Shown in pieces: positions 1-9,950 of a stretch of 64,000 bases of DNA; the stretch's first letter is position 1, and each line of letters opens with the position of its first letter. Source of the stretch: Azospirillum thiophilum (GTDB lineage: Bacteria; Pseudomonadota; Alphaproteobacteria; Azospirillales; Azospirillaceae); assembly GCF_001305595.1 (NCBI RefSeq), contig NZ_CP012401.1, positions 1,685,001 to 1,749,000 of the forward strand, written 5' to 3'. The position numbers and the translations under genes are program-made. The notes below the pieces were generated by a model. The model was not told where the DNA came from. It did not search any database and saw only the letters and a list, made by a program, of their open reading frames with translations.

Positions 1-27
1 GTCTCCCGCGCTTTCTTCTCCGGCCAT
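1..27 (-). CDS. 5' end of a gene downstream of lgt (cut by window edge)
   Basis: Only nine codons are visible (MAGEESAGD), beginning four bases after the lgt stop codon on the same strand. In many alphaproteobacteria lgt is followed by a MidA/NDUFAF7-type SAM-dependent methyltransferase, so that is the likeliest identity, but nothing in nine residues can show it. No clear ribosome-binding site precedes this ATG; translational coupling to lgt would explain that. The start itself is an inference. Confidence 0.3.
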
Positions 28-31
28 GGCG

Positions 32-853
32 TCAGGCCGGGATGGGGTGGCGCCGGCCGCGCAGGACCAGCCACAGGCCGATCGCCACCATCGGCAGCGA
101 CAGCAGCTGACCCATCGTCGCCCCGGCGAACAGGAAGCCCAGCTGCGGGTCGGGCTCTCGGAAGAACTCCACGACGATGCGCGACAGGCCGTAGCCGATC
201 AGGAACAGCCCGCCGATCGTGCCGGGCCGGTTGCGCAGCGCCGGCGTGCGGATGGCAACCGCCAGCAGGATGAACAGCAGCAGCCCTTCCAGCGCCGCTT
301 CGTAGAGCTGGCTGGGATGGCGCGGGACCTGGAGCGGGTCGCGCGGGAACACCATGGCATAGGCGAAATCCGGCGCCGGCCGGCCATACAGCTCGCCATT
401 GATGAAGTTGGCGATGCGGCCGAAGAACAGGCCGATGGGGGCGCAGGCCGCGATGATGTCGCCGAAGACGAAGGGCGAGATGCCGCGGCGCCAGCAGAAC
501 AGCCCGATGGCCGTCAGCACGCCGACCATGCCGCCGTGGAAGGACATGCCCCCATGCCAGACCTGCAGGGCGTCCAGCGGATTTTCCAGATAATAGGGCA
601 GATTGTAGAACAGCACATAGCCGAGCCGCCCGCCCAGGATGGTGCCGATCACCGCCCAGGTCAGGAAATCGTCGAATTCCTCCGGCTTGGGACGCCGGTC
701 GGGATCGAGCCGTGCCAGCCCCAGGCAATAGCGCCAGCCCAGCACGAATCCGGCCAGATAGGCCAGCGCGTACCAGCGGACGATGACGGGGCCGACGGCG
801 AAGGCCACCGGGTCGATGGTGGGAAAGGCTACGACAGGCAGGGCGGCGAACAT
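32..853 (-). CDS. lgt: Prolipoprotein diacylglyceryl transferase Lgt
   Basis: Integral inner-membrane enzyme that moves diacylglycerol from phosphatidylglycerol to the lipobox cysteine of prolipoproteins, the first step of lipoprotein maturation. The 273-residue protein has several hydrophobic segments and the family signatures: HGGMSFHGG (about residues 100-108, with the essential His), GRIANFINGELYGRP (about 145-159, Arg and Asn of the Lgt signature) and HPSQLYEA shortly after. Length is normal for the family. It lies 11 bases downstream of hldD on the same strand, so the two may be co-transcribed although they are not functionally linked beyond envelope assembly. Confidence 0.96.
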   Translation of the reverse strand: MFAALPVVAFPTIDPVAFAVGPVIVRWYALAYLAGFVLGWRYCLGLARLDPDRRPKPEEFDDFLTWAVIGTILGGRLGYVLFYNLPYYLENPLDALQVWHGGMSFHGGMVGVLTAIGLFCWRRGISPFVFGDIIAACAPIGLFFGRIANFINGELYGRPAPDFAYAMVFPRDPLQVPRHPSQLYEAALEGLLLFILLAVAIRTPALRNRPGTIGGLFLIGYGLSRIVVEFFREPDPQLGFLFAGATMGQLLSLPMVAIGLWLVLRGRRHPIPA

Positions 854-864
854 GGGGGCTCCGG

Positions 865-1851
865 TCAGCGATACGGGTCGGGCTGCGACAGGAAATCCTG
901 CACATAGCTCCGGACACCCTCTTCCAGCTCGGTGAAGGGCTGGTCGAATCCGGCGGCGCGCAGGCGATCCGTCGTCGCCTGCGTGAAATATTGGTATTTG
1001 CCGCGCAAATGCCCGGGCATGTCGAAGTACTCAATCCGGGGGGGCAGCCCCAGCGCGGCGAAGGTCGCCAGCGCCAGATCCCTGAAGCTGCGCGCCTTGC
1101 CGGTTCCGACATTGAACAGGCCGCTCACCTCGGGATGGTCGTGCAGCCACAGCATCACGGCGACACAGTCGTCGACATGGATGAAGTCGCGCAACTGGCC
1201 GCCATCCTCGAAACCGTCCTTGTGCGACTTGAACAGGCGCGCCGGCTCGCCTGCCGTCAGCTGCGGGTGGAGCTTGGCGACCACGCTCATCATGTCGCCC
1301 TTGTGGGCCTCGTTGGGACCGTAGACGTTGAAGAACTTCAGGCCGGCCCATTGCGGCGGCACCAGGTCGCCGCCGGCCACCGAGCGGGCTATCCGGCGGT
1401 CGACCAGATGCTTGGACCAGCCATAGGCGTTCAGCGGTCGCAGCCGTGCCAGCCCCTCGCAGCATCCGTCATCGTCGAAACCGGCCGATCCATCGCCATA
1501 GGTTGCGGCGGAGGAGGCGTAGATCAGCCGGCAGCCGCGCCAGGAACACCAGCGCCACAGGTCCAGCGTCAGCGCCACATTGTTGGCGACGATCTTGTCG
1601 ACGTCCCGCTCGGTGGTGGCGGAGATGGCGCCGAGATGGAAGACGGTGTCGATCTCCGCCGCATGCTGGTCGAGGAAGGCCAGCGTCTGTTCGGGCGGCA
1701 CCAGGGCCGCGACCTCGCGCTTGGCGAGGTTCTGCCACTTCTCGCCATCGCGGAAGCGGTCGACGACCGCCACGTCGGTGATGCCGCGCGCAGCCAGCGC
1801 CGCGACAAGGTTGGACCCGATGAAGCCGGCCCCGCCGGTGACCACGATCAT
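865..1851 (-). CDS. hldD: ADP-L-glycero-D-manno-heptose-6-epimerase
   Basis: Makes ADP-L-glycero-D-manno-heptose, the donor for the heptose region of the LPS inner core. The 328-residue protein is a short-chain dehydrogenase/epimerase: N-terminal Rossmann motif VTGGAGFIGSNLV (residues 4-16), the serine loop around ASSAATYGDG, and the catalytic pair in YGWSKHLVDR (Tyr and Lys). The late segment PGHLRGKYQYFTQA is typical of HldD/RfaD. Other heptose genes are not in view. The start ATG at 1851 gives MIVVTGGAGF directly, matching family N-termini. Confidence 0.93.
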   Translation of the reverse strand: MIVVTGGAGFIGSNLVAALAARGITDVAVVDRFRDGEKWQNLAKREVAALVPPEQTLAFLDQHAAEIDTVFHLGAISATTERDVDKIVANNVALTLDLWRWCSWRGCRLIYASSAATYGDGSAGFDDDGCCEGLARLRPLNAYGWSKHLVDRRIARSVAGGDLVPPQWAGLKFFNVYGPNEAHKGDMMSVVAKLHPQLTAGEPARLFKSHKDGFEDGGQLRDFIHVDDCVAVMLWLHDHPEVSGLFNVGTGKARSFRDLALATFAALGLPPRIEYFDMPGHLRGKYQYFTQATTDRLRAAGFDQPFTELEEGVRSYVQDFLSQPDPYR

Positions 1852-2089
1852 ACCGATGTCCCTGCTGTCCGCTGCGGCCCGAAGTCCCAGCCCTTATAGG
1901 CAGTGGCGGAGACGGTCGCAAGCGTCGGGGCATGTCGTCCCGGGGCAACGGGGCAACGCAGTTTTTGCGCAATATCAGGAAAGAATGCGCCGCATGAACT
2001 TTGTAAGGGTTGCTCCCAGCTGGCCGGCTGCTCGGGAGAGATGTGAGCATGACCAACGATTGGTGTCCGTTAGCATAAGGAAAGCGACC

Positions 2090-2551
2090 ATGCATTTCTC
2101 CCCTCTTGCGTCCGTTGCCGCAGCCTTGCTGGTGCTGGCAAGCATGTCCGCCGCTGCCGAGACCTTCGCTACCAAGGATGAGGCGGTGGCGATGGTGGGC
2201 AAGGCGGTCGCCCATCTCAAGTCGGCCGGCAAGGATAAGGCGTTCGCCGCCTTCAACGACAAGAATGGCGGCTTCACCGACCGTGATCTCTATGTGGTGG
2301 TCTATGATTTTTCGGGGCGCTGTATTGCCCATGGTGCCAACCTGAAATTGATCGGCAAGGATCTGATCGACGCTCAGGATATCGATGGAAAACTCTATGT
2401 GAAGGAACGAATCGAGCTGGCGAACTCCAAGCCGAATTTCTGGCAGGATTACAAATTCACCAACCCGACGAATAAAAAAGTCGAACCAAAGCAGATGTAC
2501 TGTGAAGTCGCTGCTGAGAACATCGTTTGCGCCGGAGTCTACAAGCAATAA
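2090..2551 (+). CDS. Secreted single-Cache-domain protein
   Basis: A 153-residue exported protein: residues 1-22 form a signal peptide (hydrophobic ASVAAALLVLASMSAAA, likely cut after SAAA) followed by a compact Cache-type sensor fold (motifs GGFTDRDLYVVVYDFSG, CIAHG, LIGKDLIDAQDIDGK). Three cysteines in the mature part could form a disulphide. The gene stops 28 bases before a chemoreceptor on the same strand, so the protein probably binds a small ligand in the periplasm and feeds that receptor; this pairing is an inference. The ATG at 2090 is preferred because it begins the signal peptide; the frame is open further upstream but without a protein-like sequence. Confidence 0.8.
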   Translation: MHFSPLASVAAALLVLASMSAAAETFATKDEAVAMVGKAVAHLKSAGKDKAFAAFNDKNGGFTDRDLYVVVYDFSGRCIAHGANLKLIGKDLIDAQDIDGKLYVKERIELANSKPNFWQDYKFTNPTNKKVEPKQMYCEVAAENIVCAGVYKQ

Positions 2552-2579
2552 CAATAAATAAAGTCGAAAGGTGGCTACG

Positions 2580-4262
2580 ATGACGCTTTCGAGAAAGCTT
2601 GTGGCTTATTTCATGGCTGTGGCGGCAGCCGTGGCCGTTTTGGGTGGCGTCCAGGTCTTCGCCCTGTCTGCGGTCGAAGGGCAGGTTTCCACCATGCTGG
2701 CCCGCGCCATTGCGGGCTCCGGCCGGGCCGCCGAATTTTCCCAGGCGTTGGCCGTGCACCGCAAGCTGATGTACGAACTGGTCGCCCAGATGTCGGTCCA
2801 ACTGCCGGAAGACCGCATCGAGGCGGCGAAGCAGCGGGTCGTCCAGGCGGGCGGCAGCATCGTCGACAATGGAACTGCGCTGGCCGCCGGATTGACCGAC
2901 CTCGACAGCGAGGGGCTGGCCCGCACCCTGAACGAGGCGGTCGGCAAATACACCGCCCGCAGCGCGGATCTGATCGACATCCTGGATGGCGACGTATCCA
3001 CCACCCTGGCTTTCATGGGCGGGCTGGAGAAGCAGGCCAACATCCTGGCCACGGCGGTTTCAGAGATTTCAACGCTCTACAATGGTCTGGTGCAGGAGGC
3101 GGAGCGGCAGACCGAAAGGTCGATCGCGGTCTCATACGGTGTCGTGCTGCTTCAGATCCTGCTGTCGATGGTGGTTGTCTGGCTGCTCTACCGGTTCACG
3201 CAGCGCGACATCGCCCGGCCGCTCGCCCATCTCGCCGCCGTCGTGCGGGAGTTGTCCGGGGGGCGGATCGGCATGGCGGTCGACGCGGCCTTGCCATCAA
3301 GGCGGGATGAGATCGGCGGCATCGCCGCCGCGATCCATATTCTGGCAGGGCATGTCGCTGATCGCCAGCGCATGATGACGGAAAGCGAAGCCAGCAGTGC
3401 GGTACAGCGGCGGCGCGCCGATCAGATCGCCGATCTTTCGCGGCAATTCGATGCCACATCCAAGACCGTCATCGACGAAACCATTTCCGCGGTCGGGCAG
3501 TTGGGCCGGACATCGCGGGACATGGCGGTGATTGCCGACCGCACCACCAGCCAGACGTCCGGGATGGCCGCGACGATCGACCAGGCGGCGGCGAATGCCC
3601 GAAGCGTGACGGTGGCGGCGGAGCATCTGGTCGAATCCATCGGTGCGATCGGAAACCGGGTGGTTCAATCGGCGGAGATCGCTCGTTGTGCAGCCGCCGA
3701 CGCCCGCCGAACCGACGAGTTGATCGGGGGGTTGACCAGGGCGGCCGAGCGGATCGGGATGGTCATCCGGTTGGTCGGCGAGGTGGCCGGCCAGACCAAC
3801 CTTCTGGCATTGAACGCGACCATCGAAGCGGCGCGCGCCGGTGAGGCGGGCAAGGGCTTCGCCGTGGTGGCCGGCGAGGTGAAGTCGCTTGCCGGCCAGA
3901 CGACCCGGGCGGCGGCGGAGATCGCAGACCATGTGGCGGCGATCCAGAACGCCACCGGCGAGGCGGCAGCCGCTCTGCGCGACATCGTGGGAACCATCGA
4001 CGGCATGAGCAGGAACTCGAGCGAGATTGCTGCCGCCATCGAGAACCAGACGGCGATGACGGGCGACATCCTCGTCAACATCCGGCAATTGCAGGATGGA
4101 ACCGGGGAGATCGCGGTCCAGGTCGGCGGCGTGATGGATGGCGCGACCCGCACGGAACAGGCATCCCGTTTGGTGAACGGCGCGGCCGAGAGCTTGCAGC
4201 AGCGGGCCGACCAGCTCGATCGCGAAATCGCCAGTTTCCTCAGCGGGGTGCGCTGCGCCTGA
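2580..4262 (+). CDS. Methyl-accepting chemotaxis protein
   Basis: Chemoreceptor of 560 residues. First membrane segment about residues 8-28, then a roughly 150-residue helical periplasmic region of four-helix-bundle type, second membrane segment about 180-205 (VVLLQILLSMVVVWLLY), a HAMP domain, and the cytoplasmic signalling domain whose hairpin tip reads AGQTNLLALNATIEAARAGE (about 403-422), the CheA/CheW contact site. It lies directly after the secreted Cache protein and is probably co-transcribed. A GTG nine bases upstream is in frame, but AAAGG at 2567-2571 sits at good distance from ATG 2580, so that start is chosen. The ligand cannot be read from sequence. Confidence 0.94.
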   Translation: MTLSRKLVAYFMAVAAAVAVLGGVQVFALSAVEGQVSTMLARAIAGSGRAAEFSQALAVHRKLMYELVAQMSVQLPEDRIEAAKQRVVQAGGSIVDNGTALAAGLTDLDSEGLARTLNEAVGKYTARSADLIDILDGDVSTTLAFMGGLEKQANILATAVSEISTLYNGLVQEAERQTERSIAVSYGVVLLQILLSMVVVWLLYRFTQRDIARPLAHLAAVVRELSGGRIGMAVDAALPSRRDEIGGIAAAIHILAGHVADRQRMMTESEASSAVQRRRADQIADLSRQFDATSKTVIDETISAVGQLGRTSRDMAVIADRTTSQTSGMAATIDQAAANARSVTVAAEHLVESIGAIGNRVVQSAEIARCAAADARRTDELIGGLTRAAERIGMVIRLVGEVAGQTNLLALNATIEAARAGEAGKGFAVVAGEVKSLAGQTTRAAAEIADHVAAIQNATGEAAAALRDIVGTIDGMSRNSSEIAAAIENQTAMTGDILVNIRQLQDGTGEIAVQVGGVMDGATRTEQASRLVNGAAESLQQRADQLDREIASFLSGVRCA

Positions 4263-4279
4263 GTTGCTGCCGGGGCTTT

Positions 4280-4305
4280 CCGGGGAAGGAAGGTGCCTTC
4301 CCCGG
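4280..4305. terminator. Hairpin between convergent MCP and leuA genes
   Basis: A 10-bp perfect stem CCGGGGAAGG/CCTTCCCCGG with a 6-base loop lies between the stop codons of the two convergent genes. There is no long U run on either side, so it may act as a weak bidirectional terminator or an RNA 3'-end stabiliser. Confidence 0.55.
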
Positions 4306-4321
4306 TGCCGGTTTCGGAAGT

Positions 4322-6313
<1,992 letters not shown>

Positions 6314-6370
6314 TTAAAGCGCCGGGCCGAGAAGTCGAAGAAGGGCGTTCGTGCGGTCGATGGTGATCAT
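6314..6370 (-). CDS. leuL: leuA leader peptide (attenuator type)
   Basis: An 18-codon frame reads MITIDRTNALLRLLGPAL then TAA. Five of 18 residues are leucine and four of these use CTT, a codon that should be rare in this GC-rich genome. This is the classic signature of a leader whose translation senses charged tRNA-Leu. A promoter-like pair (6401-6406 and 6378-6383) places the expected transcription start at or within a base or two of the ATG, so the leader mRNA appears leaderless, as known for trpL of Sinorhizobium. It lies on the leuA strand about 250 bases upstream of leuA. Confidence 0.78.
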   Translation of the reverse strand: MITIDRTNALLRLLGPAL

Positions 6371-6377
6371 GGGTCGC

Positions 6378-6406
6378 ACTGTGCGCAGGTGCGGCAAGGC
6401 TGTCAA
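6378..6406 (-). promoter_or_regulatory. Probable leuL-leuA promoter
   Basis: On the minus strand TTGACA (6401-6406) is a perfect -35 box, followed after 17 bases by CACAGT (6378-6383), a weak -10 match. The predicted start falls near 6370-6371, which is the A of the leader peptide ATG. Confidence 0.6.
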
Positions 6407-6486
6407 GGGTGGATTCCCGTTTCCCGGATTATCGGCATGCCCCGCAACCGGTACGGCCTGCATCGCTCCTGCGCATCGGCCCCGGA

Positions 6487-7209
6487 TCAGCCCCAGATCA
6501 GACGATACAGCGTCGGCAGCAGCAGCGCGGTGGCCAGCCCGTTCAGCCCCATGCCGAGCCCGGCGAACGCGCCGGCCACCTCGTTGACCTGGAGGGCGCG
6601 GGCGGTGCCGATGCCGTGCGCCGCCACCCCCATGCCGAATCCGCGGGCGCGCCAGTCCTTCACCCGGACGAGGTTCAACACCCAGGTACCGAAGGTGCCG
6701 GCGACGATCCCGGTGATGATGACAAACACCGCGGTCAGCGACGGCAGGCCGCCTATCTGTTCCGACACGCCCATGGCGATGGGCGAGGTGACCGACTTTG
6801 GCGCCATCGACAGGACGGTCACCATGGAACCGCCGAACGCCCACACCAGCGCCACCGCGCTCAGCGCCGAGGCGGCCGACCCGACCAGCAGCGCCACCAC
6901 CAGCGCCAGGGCCGAACGTCGCACCTCCTCGAACTGGTTGTAGAGCGGCACGGCAAGCGCCACCGTCGCCGGACCCAGCAGGAAATGGACGAATTGCGCG
7001 CCGTCGAAATAGGTGCGGTAGTCGATGCCCGACAGCGTCAGCACGCCGGCAAGCAGGATGACGGCGATCAGCACCGGGTTCAGGATCGGCCGCCGTCCCA
7101 GCTTCTCGAACAGCCACAGGCCGATCTGGTAGGCGACCAGGGTCAGGGTCAGCCCGGCCAGCGGAGACGCCGACAGATAGACCCAGATTTGGTGGAGATC
7201 GGCGCTCAT
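6487..7209 (-). CDS. lrgB: LrgB/CidB-family membrane protein
   Basis: A 240-residue multi-pass inner-membrane protein of the LrgB family. Characteristic segments are GIDYRTYFDGAQFVHFLLGPATVALAVPLY, SMAPKSVTSPIAMGVSEQIGG and GVAAHGIGTARAL (quoted in parts). Family members with their LrgA partners have been linked to murein hydrolase control in Firmicutes and to glycolate/glycerate or pyruvate transport elsewhere; which applies here is unknown. Its ATG overlaps the stop of the upstream lrgA gene by four bases (ATGA), showing tight co-translation. Confidence 0.9.
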   Translation of the reverse strand: MSADLHQIWVYLSASPLAGLTLTLVAYQIGLWLFEKLGRRPILNPVLIAVILLAGVLTLSGIDYRTYFDGAQFVHFLLGPATVALAVPLYNQFEEVRRSALALVVALLVGSAASALSAVALVWAFGGSMVTVLSMAPKSVTSPIAMGVSEQIGGLPSLTAVFVIITGIVAGTFGTWVLNLVRVKDWRARGFGMGVAAHGIGTARALQVNEVAGAFAGLGMGLNGLATALLLPTLYRLIWG

Positions 7210-7586
7210 GGCCGCTCTCCGTCCGCCGGTTCGTCTTTCAGGCCGACGTCGGTCCGGCGCAGCAAGGCGGCCATGATCTTCGCCGTCACCGCCACGCCGA
7301 ACAGGGTGCTGCCGAACAGGGCGACGACGATGGGCAGCGCCTCCGCTTCCAGCCGGGCGGCATGGACCATGACGCCGACGCCCGCCGGCACGAACAGCAG
7401 CGACAGGTGGCGCAGAAGCCCTACCGCCGTGTCCTGCACCGCAGCCGGCACGCCGCCGCGCAGCAACAGGCCGCCGAACAGCAGCAGCATCCCCAGGACG
7501 GGGCCGGGAACCGGCAGGTGCAGCAGACGGGCGACCAACTCGCCGGCCAGCTGGCAGAGCAGCAGTAGCGTCAGGGTTCCGAGCAT
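7206..7586 (-). CDS. lrgA: LrgA/CidA-family membrane protein
   Basis: A 126-residue hydrophobic protein with about four membrane segments and the family pattern LPVPGPVLGMLLLFGGLLL near the N-terminus, followed by LLFVPAGVGVMVHAARLE. It is the partner of lrgB, with a 4-base overlap. The ATG at 7586 (MLGTLTLLLLCQLAGE) begins the first membrane segment as in the family; the open frame continues upstream with a non-hydrophobic stretch that is unlikely to be translated. Confidence 0.86.
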   Translation of the reverse strand: MLGTLTLLLLCQLAGELVARLLHLPVPGPVLGMLLLFGGLLLRGGVPAAVQDTAVGLLRHLSLLFVPAGVGVMVHAARLEAEALPIVVALFGSTLFGVAVTAKIMAALLRRTDVGLKDEPADGERP

Positions 7587-7708
7587 CGCGGACTCCGGTG
7601 GAAGGGGCTCTGAGCGTCCTTCTACCGCAGCCGCGAAGTCCGCGGGCTGCATTCCGCGAATGCGAGCATCGCGAATAGGTCGAGGGTGAGGGGGAGAGCT
7701 GCGGCTGT

Positions 7709-8158
7709 CTATTGCAGCTTGCTGCGCGCGTGCTGGGCGCGGCGGACGATGGACTGGGCCTCCACTGTCACTTCCTTCTTGCCGAACAGGCGCAGGAAGA
7801 TGGCGTTGACGGTGGCGTGGGCGCTGACCGTCAGGGTGCCGGCGGCCGTATCCTCCGCGATGGTCAGCGGCGACAGGCTCGACCCGAGGAAGCCGTTGGG
7901 GAAGGCCTTGTCGAAGAAGCTTCTGATATGGCCATCGCGCTGGGAATCGAACATCACCCGCCCGCCAGCCAGCGCGGCGGAGTCGACGGCCTGTGACAGC
8001 CTCGCTTCGACCGCATAGCTGCGCAAGGCGTCGACGGTGCAGCCTGCGCCGAGCGCGGTCGGGATGGCGAGGATCAGGGCGACCACCAGCAGCAGGTGGC
8101 GGCCCGTCCGCCGGTCTTCGTGCCCGCCATAGGGCAGGGGACGATAGACCAAAGTCAT
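7709..8158 (-). CDS. Short TadG-like membrane-anchored protein
   Basis: A 149-residue protein with one N-terminal membrane segment (HLLLVVALILAIPTALGAG, about residues 22-40) followed by the DALRSYAVEARLSQAVDSAALAGG helix that is typical of TadE/TadG pilus-assembly proteins. The rest is a small beta-rich domain with FLGSSLSPLTIAED and TVSAHATVNAIFLRLFGKKEVTV. Full TadG proteins are several times longer and usually carry a von Willebrand domain, missing here. No tad/flp pilus genes lie in the window, so its role is unknown. Start ATG 8158 is a choice; an upstream in-frame ATG at 8176 exists. Confidence 0.65.
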   Translation of the reverse strand: MTLVYRPLPYGGHEDRRTGRHLLLVVALILAIPTALGAGCTVDALRSYAVEARLSQAVDSAALAGGRVMFDSQRDGHIRSFFDKAFPNGFLGSSLSPLTIAEDTAAGTLTVSAHATVNAIFLRLFGKKEVTVEAQSIVRRAQHARSKLQ

Positions 8159-8558
8159 TGCCGGCCTCCCAAGCAAATATCTATGCGAAAAGGACTGTTG
8201 TCGTTGGATGCATGACTCTTAGCATCATCCGACAAGCAGGCAAACCGGGAAATGCAGCAAAGACAGAGCAAAAGATTGGTCGGGAGTTTCCATGTATTTT
8301 ATACAAAGGCGGTAGCCTGAAAGCGCAGGGCGGGCAACAAAGGGCGCGCGCCTGCTCGTGACGTGAAAAGCACGTTCTCCATTTGCGAATTGGGCGCCGA
8401 ATTGCCGCGTGGCGAAGACAAAAGTGGGGCATCGGCACTGACAGGCTGCTCCGTTAAGGGATCCTTGGCTTTCGCGACGGACTCCGGATCACCGGCTTCG
8501 CTTCACCGTTTCCCTTCCGCCGGCTAGTCTTGGGGCATAACGATGGGGAGGCGGCCCG
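8159..8558. other. 400-base divergent intergenic region without a gene
   Basis: This stretch separates the TadG-like gene (minus) from the PAS/exonuclease-like gene (plus). It is visibly less GC-rich than its surroundings around 8175-8340 (for example TGTATTTTATACAAAGG). I find no convincing gene, tRNA or long hairpin. It must hold promoters for both genes, but no high-quality -35/-10 pair stood out. The GGGGAGG at 8544-8550 is the probable ribosome-binding site for the plus-strand gene. Confidence 0.5.
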
Positions 8559-9950
8559 ATGAAGGGCGGCGTGTGGCGTGTGGTGATGCCGGGTCTGGCG
8601 ATGGCGGCCGCGGCGCTGGTCTTTCTGGGCGTGGGGGTCATGCAGCTGACGGCCGGTGGGCATGCCGCCGATGACCGTACCGCTCTGGTGCGCGGACTGG
8701 TGGGTTGCGGTGTCGGGCTGCTGGCGGTCTGGTATGTCTTTTCCAGGCTGTCCCGTCACTTCCGCGATCTCGATCGCCTGTCCGACCGGCTGTCGGGGAA
8801 ACCGGGCCGTGTCGATCTGGATCCGTGGTCCGGCGGTCGCGGCGGCGAGGTGGCGCGTCTGGCTGCCGCGGCGGCTGGGCTGGTCCGCGGCGGCGACGGT
8901 CCGCTTGGCGGTGTTCCCGGCGGCGGACGTTGGGAGCGGGTGGTGCAGGGTGTGCTGGCGCTGACGGAAGAGCCTCTGCTGATCCTCGACGAGCATGGGC
9001 GGGTGGAGCGGCAGAATCCTGCTGCCGCCCGTCTGTTGGGGTCGGAGGAGGGGAGCGATATCGGCAAATCGCTGTTCCGCGACGATCTGGCCCGCGCCAT
9101 CGAACGGGCGCGCGGCAGCGGCACCCCCGTCGCGGCGGTGCTGCGCCGGATCGACGCCGGCGAACTGCCGGCACGAATCGCCGATCTCGGCCTGAATGCC
9201 GGGGTGGTCCTTTCCTTTCCTGCACGCGGCATGGCCTTCGCTGCCGGGCATGGCGGCCTGGGCCATGGTGGTCTGGGTCACGCCGCCGGCATGCGCACCC
9301 TTGGCCTGCGCCCGGCCCAGCCGTCCGTTGCCTTGGGCGACGAGGAGCCGCTGGCCGCACTACCCTTCGTCGCGCTGTGGGTGGCGACCGCCGGCATCGA
9401 GCCGGACTCCGGGCCGGTGATCGCGGTGGGAACCGTGCGTCTTGCCGGAACGCGCATTTTCCGCACCGTATCGCTGGCCTTGCTGATCGACCCGGTCGAT
9501 CCGGTGCCGGCCGAAGCGACCGCGCGCCACGGCATCGACACGGCCATGGTGGCAGGTGAACGCCATTTTCCCGAAGTCTGGCCGGCCATCCGGGACGCGC
9601 TGCACCATTGCATCGCCGTTGGGGTCGGCGTCGATTCGGCACTCGCGGCACTGAGCCGCTCGGCCGTCCAGGCCGGTGTCGCCGAACCGGTCCTGCCGCC
9701 GGGCTTCGATATCGGCGGGTTGGCGGCGGCGCTCGATCCGACGCTGGCCGGCGCGTCCTTCGACCGGCTGGCGGATGCCTTCTCCCTGACGCGCCGCCCG
9801 CGCATCGGCCCCCAGGCGGAGGCGCTCGCGCAGGCCGAACTGGCCGCTGCGCTGTTCGCCCGTCTCACCGAGCGGGGCATAGTCACCCAGGGCCAGGCGC
9901 GTGCATTGATCGCGGGCGATGGGCCGGGCCTGCTCTCGGCGACCTCCTAG
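8559..9950 (+). CDS. Membrane PAS protein with degenerate DnaQ-type exonuclease domain
   Basis: A 463-residue protein: two membrane segments (about 8-30 and 44-63), a short HAMP-like linker, a PAS-like domain (about 125-185, EEPLLILDEHGRVERQNPAA), a glycine/histidine repeat (HGGLGHGGLGH, 231-241) and a C-terminal domain that resembles DEDD exonucleases (FVALWVATAGIEP at 270-282; LLIDPVDPVPAEATARHGI at 308-326). Compared with the family pattern DTETTGLDP, the two catalytic acids become W274 and A276, and the third acid (VGHNxxFD) becomes A361, so it is almost certainly catalytically dead. Its stop codon overlaps that of egtB, tail to tail. Function unknown; perhaps a sensor of membrane or redox state. 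Confidence 0.7.
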   Translation: MKGGVWRVVMPGLAMAAAALVFLGVGVMQLTAGGHAADDRTALVRGLVGCGVGLLAVWYVFSRLSRHFRDLDRLSDRLSGKPGRVDLDPWSGGRGGEVARLAAAAAGLVRGGDGPLGGVPGGGRWERVVQGVLALTEEPLLILDEHGRVERQNPAAARLLGSEEGSDIGKSLFRDDLARAIERARGSGTPVAAVLRRIDAGELPARIADLGLNAGVVLSFPARGMAFAAGHGGLGHGGLGHAAGMRTLGLRPAQPSVALGDEEPLAALPFVALWVATAGIEPDSGPVIAVGTVRLAGTRIFRTVSLALLIDPVDPVPAEATARHGIDTAMVAGERHFPEVWPAIRDALHHCIAVGVGVDSALAALSRSAVQAGVAEPVLPPGFDIGGLAAALDPTLAGASFDRLADAFSLTRRPRIGPQAEALAQAELAAALFARLTERGIVTQGQARALIAGDGPGLLSATS

